Counted from the first letter of the stretch, positions 25,021-34,630 are shown. The stretch: 47,269 nucleotides of DNA from a bacterium (GCA_021817905.1 JAKAFM010000007.1:1-47269), one strand, 5' to 3'. Numbers and translations are program-made. Notes: a model not told the origin generated them from the letters alone.

Positions 25021-25616
25021 TGGCTAAAACTTCAACTAAAACTATCAAAAAAGAATTTTTGTTCAAATTATCCGACTACGAACCCGGACTTGATGCCAAA
25101 TGGTATGTTATCAACACCTATTCCGGCCATGAGTACAAGGTCATTGAAAACCTCAAAACCCGGATTAAAACCATGAATTTGGAAGACAAAATCTTTCAAG
25201 CTATTGTCCCCATCCAAAGCAAAATGGTTATCCGCCGTGGCCAAAAGATCAAAACCCAGGAAAAAACCTTCCCCGGCTATGTCATTATCCAAATGATCGT
25301 TACTGACGAATCCTGGATTACTGTCCGTACTACCCAAGGTGTCACCGGTTTTATTGGTATCGACAACAAACCTACTCCAATTGCCCAGTCAGAAGTCGAA
25401 CAAATTCTCAAAACCACCGAAGAAGACAAACCCAAATACCAAGCCCCTTTCGCCATTGGCGACGTCGTCAAAATAACTAATGGTCCCTTTGCTGACTTTA
25501 TTGGTACTATTGATACCATCGACCAAGAACGCGGTAAGCTCAGAGTTCTTGTATCCTTCTTCGAACGGGAAACTCCGGTTGAGCTCGACTTCCTTCAAGT
25601 TTCCAAGGATCTGTAA
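25020..25616 (+). CDS. nusG: transcription termination/antitermination protein NusG
   Basis: KWYVINTYSGHEYKVIENL; FPGYVIIQMIV; GDVVKITNGPFADFIGTI. Confidence 0.96.
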   Translation: MAKTSTKTIKKEFLFKLSDYEPGLDAKWYVINTYSGHEYKVIENLKTRIKTMNLEDKIFQAIVPIQSKMVIRRGQKIKTQEKTFPGYVIIQMIVTDESWITVRTTQGVTGFIGIDNKPTPIAQSEVEQILKTTEEDKPKYQAPFAIGDVVKITNGPFADFIGTIDTIDQERGKLRVLVSFFERETPVELDFLQVSKDL

Positions 25617-25710
25617 TCAAAGCTACCTCCTCCATGCTATAATCACTAGTCAAATTTGAATTGGTGCGCTTCTCACCATTTCATCCAAAATGATTAAATA
25701 TTAGTCTAAG

Positions 25711-25757
25711 AGTGCCCTTTTCAAGGGAAAAGTGGTACGAGGTACCAAAGGGTTTCT
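25711..25757 (+). repeat. Palindromic repeat-like element upstream of rplK
   Basis: CCCTTTTCAAGGG and TGGTAC-GAG-GTACCA hairpins. Confidence 0.5.
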
Positions 25758-25767
25758 CAAAAAATTT

Positions 25768-26193
25768 ATGGCCAAAAAAATCAAAATCGTCGTTAAATTA
25801 GCTATCCAGGCTGGCTCCGCCACCCCCGCTCCCCCAGTCGGTACTGCACTCGGACCTCATGGTATCAAAATCATGGATTTCTGCAAAGAATTCAATGAAA
25901 AAACCGCTGCCATGAAAGGTTCTGTTATTCCCGCCATTATTACCATCTACGAAGACCGCTCTTTCGATTTCGTCCTAAAACAACCACCGGTCTCTGATAT
26001 GATCAAAAAAATGTCTGGTATCTCCAAGGGTACGGGCACTCCCGGCAAAGAGAAAGTTGGTAAATTAACCAACGCTCAAATAGAAACCATTGCCAAAAAT
26101 AAACTTCCTGATTTAAATACCAAAGATCTAGAAGCCGCCAAACGCTCAGTCATTGGTACCGCCCGTTCCATGGGTATTGAAATCGTTAATTAA
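25768..26193 (+). CDS. rplK: 50S ribosomal protein L11
   Basis: IKIVVKLAIQAGSATPAPPVGTALGPHGIKIMDFCKEFNEKT; ATG 25768 preferred over track start 25732. Confidence 0.96.
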   Translation: MAKKIKIVVKLAIQAGSATPAPPVGTALGPHGIKIMDFCKEFNEKTAAMKGSVIPAIITIYEDRSFDFVLKQPPVSDMIKKMSGISKGTGTPGKEKVGKLTNAQIETIAKNKLPDLNTKDLEAAKRSVIGTARSMGIEIVN

Positions 26194-26220
26194 TTTTTTT
26201 TAAAATTTTAAACAAATCAC

Positions 26221-27003
26221 ATGAGCAAAACTACTCAAGCTAAAAAAATGAGCAAAGCGAAATCCGTCTCAGACGGACAAGCCAAAGTGGAAGATCAAGT
26301 CAAACTTGACCAAAAGGCTCCTGCTACCGAAGTCCAAACTACCGAAGAGCAGGTTTCCACCCCTGTTACTACCACCGATGCTGCCAATGAAAACGCCAAG
26401 GTTCGCACCGCCAAAGTCCGAGGCAAAAAATATCGTGCTGCCAAATCCAAAATCGACGTCACTAAATATTACCCTTTAGCCGAAGCTGTTAAGTTGGCCA
26501 AAGCTGCCTCTATTGGCAAGTTTGTCGGTAAAATCGAAGCCCACGTTACTGTTTTCGATATTGGAACAGTTGGTGAAATTACCTTCCCCCACCTTGAAAT
26601 GGCTACCAAAAAGATCGTCGTTACCGATGAATCAGTTATCGCCGCCATCAAAGATGGCAAAATTGATTTCGACATCCTGATTGCTACTCCAGCTACCATG
26701 CCAAAACTATTACCTTTTGCTCGACTTCTTGGTCCCAAAGGTTTAATGCCCAACCCCAAAAACGGCACCCTAACTGATGATCCTCAGGCCGCCATCAAAA
26801 AACTTTCCGCTGCTAAGTTGATTGTCAAAACCGAAACCAAGGCACCCGTAGTCCATATTGTAGTTGGTAAAGTTTCTCAACCAGAATCCGAACTAGCTGC
26901 CAACATCCAGGAATTAATCAATGTCATTAAACCGACCAAGATCAAGAAATTGGCTATCTGCGCCACTATGGGTCCTAGTGTCAAAGTCGAAATCATAAGG
27001 TAA
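26221..27003 (+). CDS. rplA: 50S ribosomal protein L1 with ~75-aa N-terminal extension
   Basis: GKKYRAAKSKIDVTKYYPLAEAVKLAK; MPKLLPFARLLGPKGLMPNPKNGTLTDD. Confidence 0.95.
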   Translation: MSKTTQAKKMSKAKSVSDGQAKVEDQVKLDQKAPATEVQTTEEQVSTPVTTTDAANENAKVRTAKVRGKKYRAAKSKIDVTKYYPLAEAVKLAKAASIGKFVGKIEAHVTVFDIGTVGEITFPHLEMATKKIVVTDESVIAAIKDGKIDFDILIATPATMPKLLPFARLLGPKGLMPNPKNGTLTDDPQAAIKKLSAAKLIVKTETKAPVVHIVVGKVSQPESELAANIQELINVIKPTKIKKLAICATMGPSVKVEIIR

Positions 27004-27022
27004 TCCCATAAACTTTTTTAGT

Positions 27023-27040
27023 CTCCCTTGTCAAAGGGAG
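27023..27040 (+). terminator. Hairpin after rplA (CTCCCTT/AAGGGAG), repeat-like
   Basis: CTCCCTTGTCAAAGGGAG; weak U-tract. Confidence 0.4.
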
Positions 27041-27093
27041 ATTTAGAGGGATTTGTGTATTTTCCTTGACAGTCGTGTTAAAATGCGACTACC

Positions 27094-28467
27094 ATGTCCA
27101 CTAACTCCCCACTTTCCACCTGTGGTATCGATTTTGGCACCACCAATTCCACCGTCGCCATCGTCAAAAATGGTCTTCCTCAAGCCCTTGATATCGATCC
27201 CGACAACAACAGTCCCCATATTCTTAAATCATTAATTTATGCCAACCCTCAAGGCAAAGTTGAAGTTGGCCAAAAGGCAGTTACTAGTTATTTATGGGAC
27301 CTGGAACACATCGAATCCAAGCCTCCTCAAATTATTAATACCGGCCGTTTTATCAAAACTTTTGGCCCGTCAACAGGGAGTGGAGTCGGCCCACCTATTT
27401 TTGTCCCCGAAATAATCGAGGTCGACGACTCCGGTCGCGGTCGCCTCCTCCAATCGCTCAAATCAGTTTTGACCAGTTCTAATTACGCCGGCACCAGTCT
27501 TTTTGGCAAGCCCTATACCCTAGAAGAGCTTTTGGCCTTACTCCTTGGTCAAATAAAAACTCGTGCCGAGAGGATCTGTCAAAAAACCATTGACAATGTT
27601 GTCCTTGGCCGTCCCGTTCGTTATGTTGGTGACCCTACCAAAGAACAACTCGCCTTAACCCGCTTAACCACCGTTGCTCGCATGGTTGGCTTCAAAAATA
27701 TTGCCTTTGAATATGAACCAGTCGGCGCCGCCCTTAGCTTTGGAATAGATATTACCTCTCCTCAAAAAATCCTTGTTTTTGATTTTGGCGGCGGCACCCT
27801 TGACGTTTGCATTATGGAATATCCCTCAAAAAAAGTCTTAGCTGTCTCTGGTCGCCCTATCGGCGGCGATTTAGTTGATACCAAACTCGTCGAAAACAAA
27901 TTACTCAACTATTTCGGTTCTGACGTCATTATCAACCACAAAACCCACCTTTCCCGCTACTTACTCAATTCAATAAGTCAAAACTGGTATCAAATAAGTA
28001 TGCTTAAAACCGTTAAAAATCTTAATGATTTTGAATATTATTTTCCCAATTCTGACGATCGCCAACCCGTCCAAAATTTATATGATTTGATCGTCAACGA
28101 CCTTGGCTATAATTTCTTTGCCACCGTTGACAAAGCTAAAATCAGCCTTACCGATAATCCTCAGGCTAATTTTAGATTCAAACTCCCCCATTATCAAATC
28201 AATACGACGATAATCCGACCTGACTTTGAAAAATATATTGCTCCCCTCGTTGAAGAATCAAAAATTTGCATTGAAGAATCTTTAACTACTGGAGGTCTTA
28301 ATCCTAATCAAATTGACTATGTTATCCTCACTGGCGGTTCTTCAAAAATCCCCCTCTTTCAACAAATGATTACCAACATTTTTGGGAGTTCTAAAATTAT
28401 CAAATCCGACCCTTTCATTAGTGTTGCCCTTGGGCTAGCCTTAAAAGCCGACCAAATCTATCATTAA
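27094..28467 (+). CDS. Hsp70-family (DnaK/YegD-like) ATPase
   Basis: CGIDFGTTNSTVAIVKNG; VFDFGGGTLDVCIM; ILTGGSSKIPLFQQMI. Confidence 0.85.
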   Translation: MSTNSPLSTCGIDFGTTNSTVAIVKNGLPQALDIDPDNNSPHILKSLIYANPQGKVEVGQKAVTSYLWDLEHIESKPPQIINTGRFIKTFGPSTGSGVGPPIFVPEIIEVDDSGRGRLLQSLKSVLTSSNYAGTSLFGKPYTLEELLALLLGQIKTRAERICQKTIDNVVLGRPVRYVGDPTKEQLALTRLTTVARMVGFKNIAFEYEPVGAALSFGIDITSPQKILVFDFGGGTLDVCIMEYPSKKVLAVSGRPIGGDLVDTKLVENKLLNYFGSDVIINHKTHLSRYLLNSISQNWYQISMLKTVKNLNDFEYYFPNSDDRQPVQNLYDLIVNDLGYNFFATVDKAKISLTDNPQANFRFKLPHYQINTTIIRPDFEKYIAPLVEESKICIEESLTTGGLNPNQIDYVILTGGSSKIPLFQQMITNIFGSSKIIKSDPFISVALGLALKADQIYH

Positions 28468-29351
28468 TTTTCCTCGGTTAATTCCAGAATTTTAGTCAAC
28501 AATGTTTGGTAATCTATTCCCATTGCCGCCGCCTCTTGAGGTAAGAGTGAAGTTTCCGTCATCCCTGGCAAAGTATTAATTTCCAAAAGATAAGGCACAG
28601 TATTTTTTAAAATAAAATCAACTCTTCCGTACCCTCGGCAACCAATAGTTTGATACACTTCAAGCGCTTGTTTCTGGACAACATCCCTGACCTCATCCAT
28701 TATTTTCGCTGGCACAATCTCCTCCGAACCGCCTTTTTGATATTTCGAATCGTAATTAAAAAAACTTCCCATTTTCGGTCTTATCTCTATTACCGGTAGC
28801 GCCGTCAACTTATTATTGCCCATCACCCCACATGACACCTCCAAACCTTCAATATACTCTTCAACCATAATCTCACCATATCTTTTTGCCTCAACCAAAG
28901 CTGAACCTAGCATTGATTGATCTTTAACTAAAGTTATCCCAATACTTGAGCCTTCAGACACCGGCTTAACCACACAAGGAAATTGGATATCTTTTTCATC
29001 GTAAACCTGTGGCATTATTATCCCAAGCGAACCTATTTCCCGCCTAAATCGCAATTTATCAATCCCAATTTCCGACGCCCTCACTCCTGAACCTGTATAC
29101 CTTATTCCCAACCCATCTAATATTCTTTGAACCGTTCCCCCTTCCCCGTATTGACCATGTAGTCCAACAAAAACCGTCGTCGGTTTTAATTTTATCAATT
29201 CGTCAACCCATGCCTCTCCCTCAATAGGCACCACTAATTTGGTAACTTCAAAAAGGTTGCGATTAAGATGCTTATATATATTTTCACCAGTCTGTAATGA
29301 CACCTCACGTTCCGACCCCGGACCACCCATCAGTACTAAAACTCGCTTCAT
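28464..29351 (-). CDS. ddl: D-alanine--D-alanine ligase
   Basis: RVLVLMGGPGSEREVSLQTG; YTGSGVRASEIGIDKLRFR; LEINTLPGMTETSLLP. Confidence 0.95.
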   Translation of the reverse strand: MKRVLVLMGGPGSEREVSLQTGENIYKHLNRNLFEVTKLVVPIEGEAWVDELIKLKPTTVFVGLHGQYGEGGTVQRILDGLGIRYTGSGVRASEIGIDKLRFRREIGSLGIIMPQVYDEKDIQFPCVVKPVSEGSSIGITLVKDQSMLGSALVEAKRYGEIMVEEYIEGLEVSCGVMGNNKLTALPVIEIRPKMGSFFNYDSKYQKGGSEEIVPAKIMDEVRDVVQKQALEVYQTIGCRGYGRVDFILKNTVPYLLEINTLPGMTETSLLPQEAAAMGIDYQTLLTKILELTEEN

Positions 29352-29378
29352 CGCCTAAATTATACTAAAATATGACCA

Positions 29379-30770
29379 GTGAAGCAAAAAATAACCCTTA
29401 TTTTTCTGGATTATCTTCGTTTCTTTGCCAAAATTCAGTTAGTCAAAATTAGCCTAATTCAAAAAATCAAAGGCCAATCTCTAACCATAATTGGTATCAC
29501 TGGTTCTACTGGGAAATCAACCTGCCTGCTCGCCACCGAGTCGATTTTAAAGAATCATTTTGTAGTCAAAACCAACAATCTCGCCAATTCAGAAACAGGA
29601 ATACCACTCAATATTCTTGACTTAAAACCAAAGGACTATAGTCCCCTAGACTGGTTTAAAATTGCCCTTTTAATCCCTTTCAAACTCTTAACAAACTGGC
29701 AAAGCTATCAAATATATATTGTCGAAATGGGTATCGATGGACCGGAAGAACCGCACAATATGAGTTTTTTACTCAAAATCATTAAGCCAACCATTGGCGT
29801 GTTTCTCAATGTCGGCCAAGTTCACTCCATGCAATTTGATCCAACCGTCCCCAAAAACATTACCGGAAACAAGCGTCTTCACCAAATTATGCTCAATATT
29901 GGTACCGAAAAAGCTAAATTAATTAACCAACTCCCCTCCACAGGCACTGCCATCATTAATATAGTGGATCCGGTTATTAAAAAAGTTGTCAACACTAAAG
30001 CCAAAATAGTCGTTCCTGTAGTCCAGAATATTACTACCGATGCCACTGGCTTTTCAATGGTCTTTAAAATAAAACACGAAAATTACCAAATTAAAATTGC
30101 TCATTATGCCCTCTCGCCTGCCCATGCCATCACCTTTGGTTGCAGCCTTCTCGTTGCCACCACACTAGGAATTGAGCCCAAAATCGCCATTAAAGAACTG
30201 GAAAATAATCTCAAATTACCCCCTGGACGCGCCAGCCTTCTACAGGGAATAAAAAACACCACCATCATTGATAGTTCTTACAATTCCTCGCCCTATGCTA
30301 CTCAACAAATGCTCGAGCTTCTTCACAATTTTTCCGGCTATAAAATTGCTGTTTTAGGCGACATGCGTGAACTAGGTACGCAATCACAACAGGCTCACAC
30401 CGAACTTTACAAAGTTGCCATAAACACATCAGACTATGTCATTGGTGTCGGACCGGAAACAATTAAATACTTCAAAGTAAATCAAAAGTGCCAAACCTTC
30501 AATTACTGGTGGCAAGCACTTGCTCACCTAAAAGTAATCCTTAAAAGTAAAGAAATTGTCTTAATTAAAGGTTCTCAGAACACCATTTTTACTGAAGAAA
30601 TTGTTAAGGGCATTCTCAAAAATCCAGCTGATGTTTCTCTCCTCTGTCGTCAATCTCCCTATTGGACAAACGTAAAAAACAATTTTCAAAAAGCTAATCA
30701 ATCTTTACCCGTCTCATCGACCCGTCCCAACCCACCAAAATTTCATAAGGAATTGTCTCACTCAACCTAG
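29379..30770 (+). CDS. murF: MurF-like UDP-N-acetylmuramoyl-tripeptide--D-Ala-D-Ala ligase
   Basis: IIGITGSTGKSTCLLATESILK; YNSSPYATQQMLELL; VLGDMRELGTQSQQAH; GTG start. Confidence 0.85.
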   Translation: MKQKITLIFLDYLRFFAKIQLVKISLIQKIKGQSLTIIGITGSTGKSTCLLATESILKNHFVVKTNNLANSETGIPLNILDLKPKDYSPLDWFKIALLIPFKLLTNWQSYQIYIVEMGIDGPEEPHNMSFLLKIIKPTIGVFLNVGQVHSMQFDPTVPKNITGNKRLHQIMLNIGTEKAKLINQLPSTGTAIINIVDPVIKKVVNTKAKIVVPVVQNITTDATGFSMVFKIKHENYQIKIAHYALSPAHAITFGCSLLVATTLGIEPKIAIKELENNLKLPPGRASLLQGIKNTTIIDSSYNSSPYATQQMLELLHNFSGYKIAVLGDMRELGTQSQQAHTELYKVAINTSDYVIGVGPETIKYFKVNQKCQTFNYWWQALAHLKVILKSKEIVLIKGSQNTIFTEEIVKGILKNPADVSLLCRQSPYWTNVKNNFQKANQSLPVSSTRPNPPKFHKELSHST

Positions 30771-31779
30771 CCATATTTTCAATGCTATTTTTTTCACCGG
30801 AATTATTACTAACCACCTCCACTTCATCCCACAATTGTGCTTTTATTTTATCCAATCCTACCACCACCAAATTCATGCAAACTCGTCCCAAAATCGGTGC
30901 ATAGTTACCATTAATTTTAACAAAACCCTTATTACTCAACCGTCGATCAAGTCCCTCAAAATAACCCACTGGCACCACCCCGATTTTCATCTTTTTCAGC
31001 GCTACAAAAGTTCCTCCATAGCTTACCTTATCTCCTGTATTAATTTCCTTTATGTTCGTTAATGTCGAAATAACTCTCATCGCCGGTTTTTCACCCAAAT
31101 AAAGTCCTATTCCCAATCTAGTCGCATTAGTCAGACCTTTAGACATTTTTACAACTCCAGCCGTAGCCGCCAAATGCCAATACTTAGGCGTTAAGCCCAA
31201 TTCCCAGACTAATTGTTTGGCCTGTTCAAATTTTGCAATCTGCATCGTAGTGTAACTATCATCGCTATTATCAGCGTCTGCCAAATGACTCATTAATCCT
31301 TCAACTTCAATATGTTTGTATTTCTTTAGCTCGTCACGCATGATTGATAACTGTTTTATACTTACCCCTTGTCTACCCATCCCGGTATCAACCTTAATAT
31401 GCACGGTCACTTTCTTTCCTAACCTACCAAGCTGTTGTATGGTTTCCATATCTTGAACCATCAACGCTATCCGGGAATAGTCCAAAGCAACTAAATTATC
31501 AGGATGATTACTACCAATCAACAATACCCGTTGTGCCGAATTAACCTTCCAAATTCGCAATGCTTCGTAATAGCTATCAGCCACTAAATAAGTCAGCTTT
31601 TTTTCTTTCAATATCTCAGCCACAATCTCTAAACCATGACCATAAGCATTAGCTTTTATTACTGGCCATACCTCCTGGTCCCCCGCTAACTTTCTATATG
31701 CTTCTAAATTTTCCAAAATGGCCCTCTTTGACACTTCGATCCGATTAAGTGTCACTAATTTCTTCTCAAACCAAGCCAT
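30694..31779 (-). CDS. alr: alanine racemase
   Basis: WPVIKANAYGHGLEIVAEIL; HIKVDTGMGRQGV; GRVCMNLVVVGLD. Confidence 0.95.
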   Translation of the reverse strand: MAWFEKKLVTLNRIEVSKRAILENLEAYRKLAGDQEVWPVIKANAYGHGLEIVAEILKEKKLTYLVADSYYEALRIWKVNSAQRVLLIGSNHPDNLVALDYSRIALMVQDMETIQQLGRLGKKVTVHIKVDTGMGRQGVSIKQLSIMRDELKKYKHIEVEGLMSHLADADNSDDSYTTMQIAKFEQAKQLVWELGLTPKYWHLAATAGVVKMSKGLTNATRLGIGLYLGEKPAMRVISTLTNIKEINTGDKVSYGGTFVALKKMKIGVVPVGYFEGLDRRLSNKGFVKINGNYAPILGRVCMNLVVVGLDKIKAQLWDEVEVVSNNSGEKNSIENMARLSETIPYEILVGWDGSMRRVKID

Positions 31780-31833
31780 GCTCTATTGTATCCCATTCTT
31801 GTCTTCTATGAATATAATGTTAAAATACGCCAT

Positions 31834-32151
31834 ATGAGAATACTAGAGATACTTGGAATTGCTGGAAAAATCAATCGTCTTCCGGTTGATCCATCATCAG
31901 TTGACACCAACTTACTACCCAAACTTCCTGGCTCAATTCATTTTGAACTTCATGGCGATTATATCGATCCCGAACTTGAGATAGGAACGGTCAGCTCAAG
32001 AAAAACCAAGCTACTCCAAACAATAAAAGATCTAAAAAATGTACAGTTTACCGAACAAGAACTCATAGCAGCAGGCAGCAACCACGTTCGAGCCCAAAAC
32101 ACCATCGCCGCCCTTATATCCGGGCTTGATCGACTTAATCGAGGAAGATAA
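31834..32151 (+). CDS. hypothetical protein
   Basis: ATG 31834 in the 31786 ORF, TAAAAT box 7 nt upstream. Confidence 0.5.
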   Translation: MRILEILGIAGKINRLPVDPSSVDTNLLPKLPGSIHFELHGDYIDPELEIGTVSSRKTKLLQTIKDLKNVQFTEQELIAAGSNHVRAQNTIAALISGLDRLNRGR

Positions 32152-32154
32152 GTC

Positions 32155-32730
32155 TTACCCCTTAAATTCTTTATCCTTCTTCATTTCCTTTTCAATCAAG
32201 TCCCGCAAGAACACTGACCTTGGAATCATTCGTTTTTGAGCTACGAAATCTAGATATGAAAGTATTTTGGGTGATACAAAAAAGTTAAATCGAACATCAC
32301 TGTTCTGTTTCGCCTTCTCAATCGCTTCAGTTAAAAGCTTTTCAAGATTATTTTCATTATAAGAAACCCAAATAACCTTATCAGCACTTAACCCCTTAAA
32401 GAGCATTGGTTCAAAACCAGGTTTGTCAGAATAAAGAACAATGACCGGCTTACCTCCATCAATCGCCAAAGTAATTTCATGCCCGATATGCAACGTTGAT
32501 GGATACGAGGCCTCAAACACTGAAAAATCGGCCTTATCCAATGACTTAACTAAATTTACATAAATCTCATGCTTCTCTTTGTCAGGAATCGAGGTAGCCT
32601 CTTTCGGTATGCGAACGATAGTATTATCAATAACATCAAAGCCACTTCCTTTTAAAATTGACCGGATCTGAGAATACACATTCTCGTATTCGGCTTTAAA
32701 ATTGCGAGAACCTGAGAAAAATACCTTCAT
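32155..32730 (-). CDS. nucleoside 2-deoxyribosyltransferase-like protein
   Basis: MKVFFSGSRNFKAEYENVYSQIRSIL...ADFSVFEASYPSTLHIGHEITLAIDGGKPVIVLYSD. Confidence 0.6.
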   Translation of the reverse strand: MKVFFSGSRNFKAEYENVYSQIRSILKGSGFDVIDNTIVRIPKEATSIPDKEKHEIYVNLVKSLDKADFSVFEASYPSTLHIGHEITLAIDGGKPVIVLYSDKPGFEPMLFKGLSADKVIWVSYNENNLEKLLTEAIEKAKQNSDVRFNFFVSPKILSYLDFVAQKRMIPRSVFLRDLIEKEMKKDKEFKG

Positions 32731-32734
32731 AGCA

Positions 32735-33277
32735 CTATTCTAACAAACCTAGTTGTTTAAATAAAGTTCTATTATTCGATCTTGCCCCTAAAATAATCAC
32801 TTTATCACCAAAATGGTGCAAGCGGTTCTTCAAATTGGCCAAAGTTGGATATTTTACCCCCTGATAAAGACAAGTATCACTCTTATCAATATATTGGTGA
32901 AAAATAAGTTTTGATAAAATTAGATTATTAATAATTCCCCACCGTTTAAGCTGTAATGGATCAGTAAAAACTCGTTTCCATTGCCAAAAAATGGCCCTAA
33001 TCAAACTTCTAGAGGTAAAAACAATCAAATCGCTCTCTTCAAAAAAAACATCAATTGCATATGGTCCTTCAACGATCCAATTTTTTAATTCTGTTACTCG
33101 ACGTATATTTTCATCAACCTTTTCAGTCGGATAATATGCATGGTGAGACATGGTAATCGATCCAAAGTCAATAAACAAATCATCAAGACAGATATACGGT
33201 ATCAAAAGTTTTTGCGACAAATATTGTGCTAAAGTACTTTTCCCCGTTGAGCATGGCCCAATGATAAAAATCTTCAT
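32735..33277 (-). CDS. P-loop nucleotide kinase-like (FlaR/adenylate kinase-related) protein
   Basis: MKIFIIGPCSTGKSTLAQYLSQKL; W..EGPYAID. Confidence 0.7.
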   Translation of the reverse strand: MKIFIIGPCSTGKSTLAQYLSQKLLIPYICLDDLFIDFGSITMSHHAYYPTEKVDENIRRVTELKNWIVEGPYAIDVFFEESDLIVFTSRSLIRAIFWQWKRVFTDPLQLKRWGIINNLILSKLIFHQYIDKSDTCLYQGVKYPTLANLKNRLHHFGDKVIILGARSNNRTLFKQLGLLE

Positions 33278-33298
33278 AAAATCTCAGTAGTATATCAA

Positions 33299-34333
33299 TT
33301 ATCCCTTATTTAGTCGATAATAAGCAAGCGTCTCTTTAGCCACTTGTTCCCAATTTTTAGAAAAATTGTGATCATCCCCCTCAACTACCCGAAGTGTTGC
33401 CTGTTGCCCATGGGTATTCAAGGCATCTACCACCGTTTGCTGCCACTCCACCTTGCACCAAACATCGTGAGTCCCCTGAAATATTTCCACCGGCGATTTA
33501 ACCCAACTGTAATAATTTTCAAAAGCATAGCGTCGGGCATCATAATATTTTGTAAACTGGGCAATCATCGCCCGAGCCCCGGCCCCACCGTCAGGATCAC
33601 TTTCTGACGTGTCCAGCACACTTTGAGGAAAGGGTTGCGTCATCGGCGCCCAAAGCACCGTCGGATAGTCTTCTCCAGTAGCCTCCAACACCGATAAAGC
33701 AATTTGTCCCCCGTTACTATGTGCCCAAATCCCAACTCGAGCCGGATCAACAAAAGATTGTTGTTTAATCGTTGCTAGCAAGTCCAACACCTGTGAAACC
33801 TTGGCAAATCGCGCTTCCATCACATCACTACTTTCACTGTCTGATAGTCCATACCCCAAAAAATCAATCGATATCGTCACATATCCCTCTTTAGCCAAAT
33901 AATCCGCCATCTTCCAACTCCCAGATCCTGGGTAATAACCCACCTTCTCCGCATACCCTCGTATCATAATAATGGTTGGATATCGCTTTACATCCTGAGC
34001 TTGTCGAAGGACCGGCACATTTATCACCCCGGAAACCCATTTTCCGTCACTCATAAATCGGTACTCTTTACTGACCCAGGTAACTTTTTCTTTAATTCGT
34101 TTCCGTAAAATAGTAACCTCTTTAGGTTCACCCAATAATTCAAACGCCCCCGCCTTTCCTCCCCGCAACCTCAAAGCATCAAAATCATACTGCTCCAAAT
34201 TTTTACTTATCGCCGGTTGTTCAGCACCCAACGGCACCAATGTCGCTTTATGCTTCCAATAATAAATCCAGCCCCCACCCCCCAGACCAATCAGCCCTGC
34301 TCCTACCAAAACAATGATCAAAATTCGTTTCAC
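33299..34333 (-). CDS. alpha/beta hydrolase (S9/dienelactone hydrolase-like)
   Basis: PTIIMIRGYAEKVGYYPGSG; VGIWAHSNGGQIALSVL; GTHDVW; GDDHNF. Confidence 0.85.
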   Translation of the reverse strand: MKRILIIVLVGAGLIGLGGGGWIYYWKHKATLVPLGAEQPAISKNLEQYDFDALRLRGGKAGAFELLGEPKEVTILRKRIKEKVTWVSKEYRFMSDGKWVSGVINVPVLRQAQDVKRYPTIIMIRGYAEKVGYYPGSGSWKMADYLAKEGYVTISIDFLGYGLSDSESSDVMEARFAKVSQVLDLLATIKQQSFVDPARVGIWAHSNGGQIALSVLEATGEDYPTVLWAPMTQPFPQSVLDTSESDPDGGAGARAMIAQFTKYYDARRYAFENYYSWVKSPVEIFQGTHDVWCKVEWQQTVVDALNTHGQQATLRVVEGDDHNFSKNWEQVAKETLAYYRLNKG

Positions 34334-34357
34334 CCTTGATTTTAACTCATATAGAAA

Positions 34358-34591
34358 TTAGTTCTCAGACTCATATCCTATATCACTAAGTGCCCCCACC
34401 CAATCACAATTTTTCTCACCAACCACACGCGCTGTCACCCTATTAACAAGTCCAACAAAATCCGGAGTATGAATCGACGATTGCATTCCCAGCTGGTATT
34501 CTTCAGGAAGTACTAACCGCCCCGACTGTGACCATACCAGTCCTTTTTTACCTGGTCGACCGGATACACGAGATTCAATTCTCGTTTTCAT
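34358..34591 (-). CDS. hypothetical protein
   Basis: ORF track; TATAAT 5 nt before ATG on the minus strand. Confidence 0.5.
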   Translation of the reverse strand: MKTRIESRVSGRPGKKGLVWSQSGRLVLPEEYQLGMQSSIHTPDFVGLVNRVTARVVGEKNCDWVGALSDIGYESEN

Positions 34592-34630
34592 GGCTGATTA
34601 TAACTCCAAATTTTTCTAGATACTATAGAC

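Noticed and set aside
25732-25767. N-terminal extension of L11
   Set aside because: Encoded by a palindromic repeat-like segment; canonical L11 starts at 25768.
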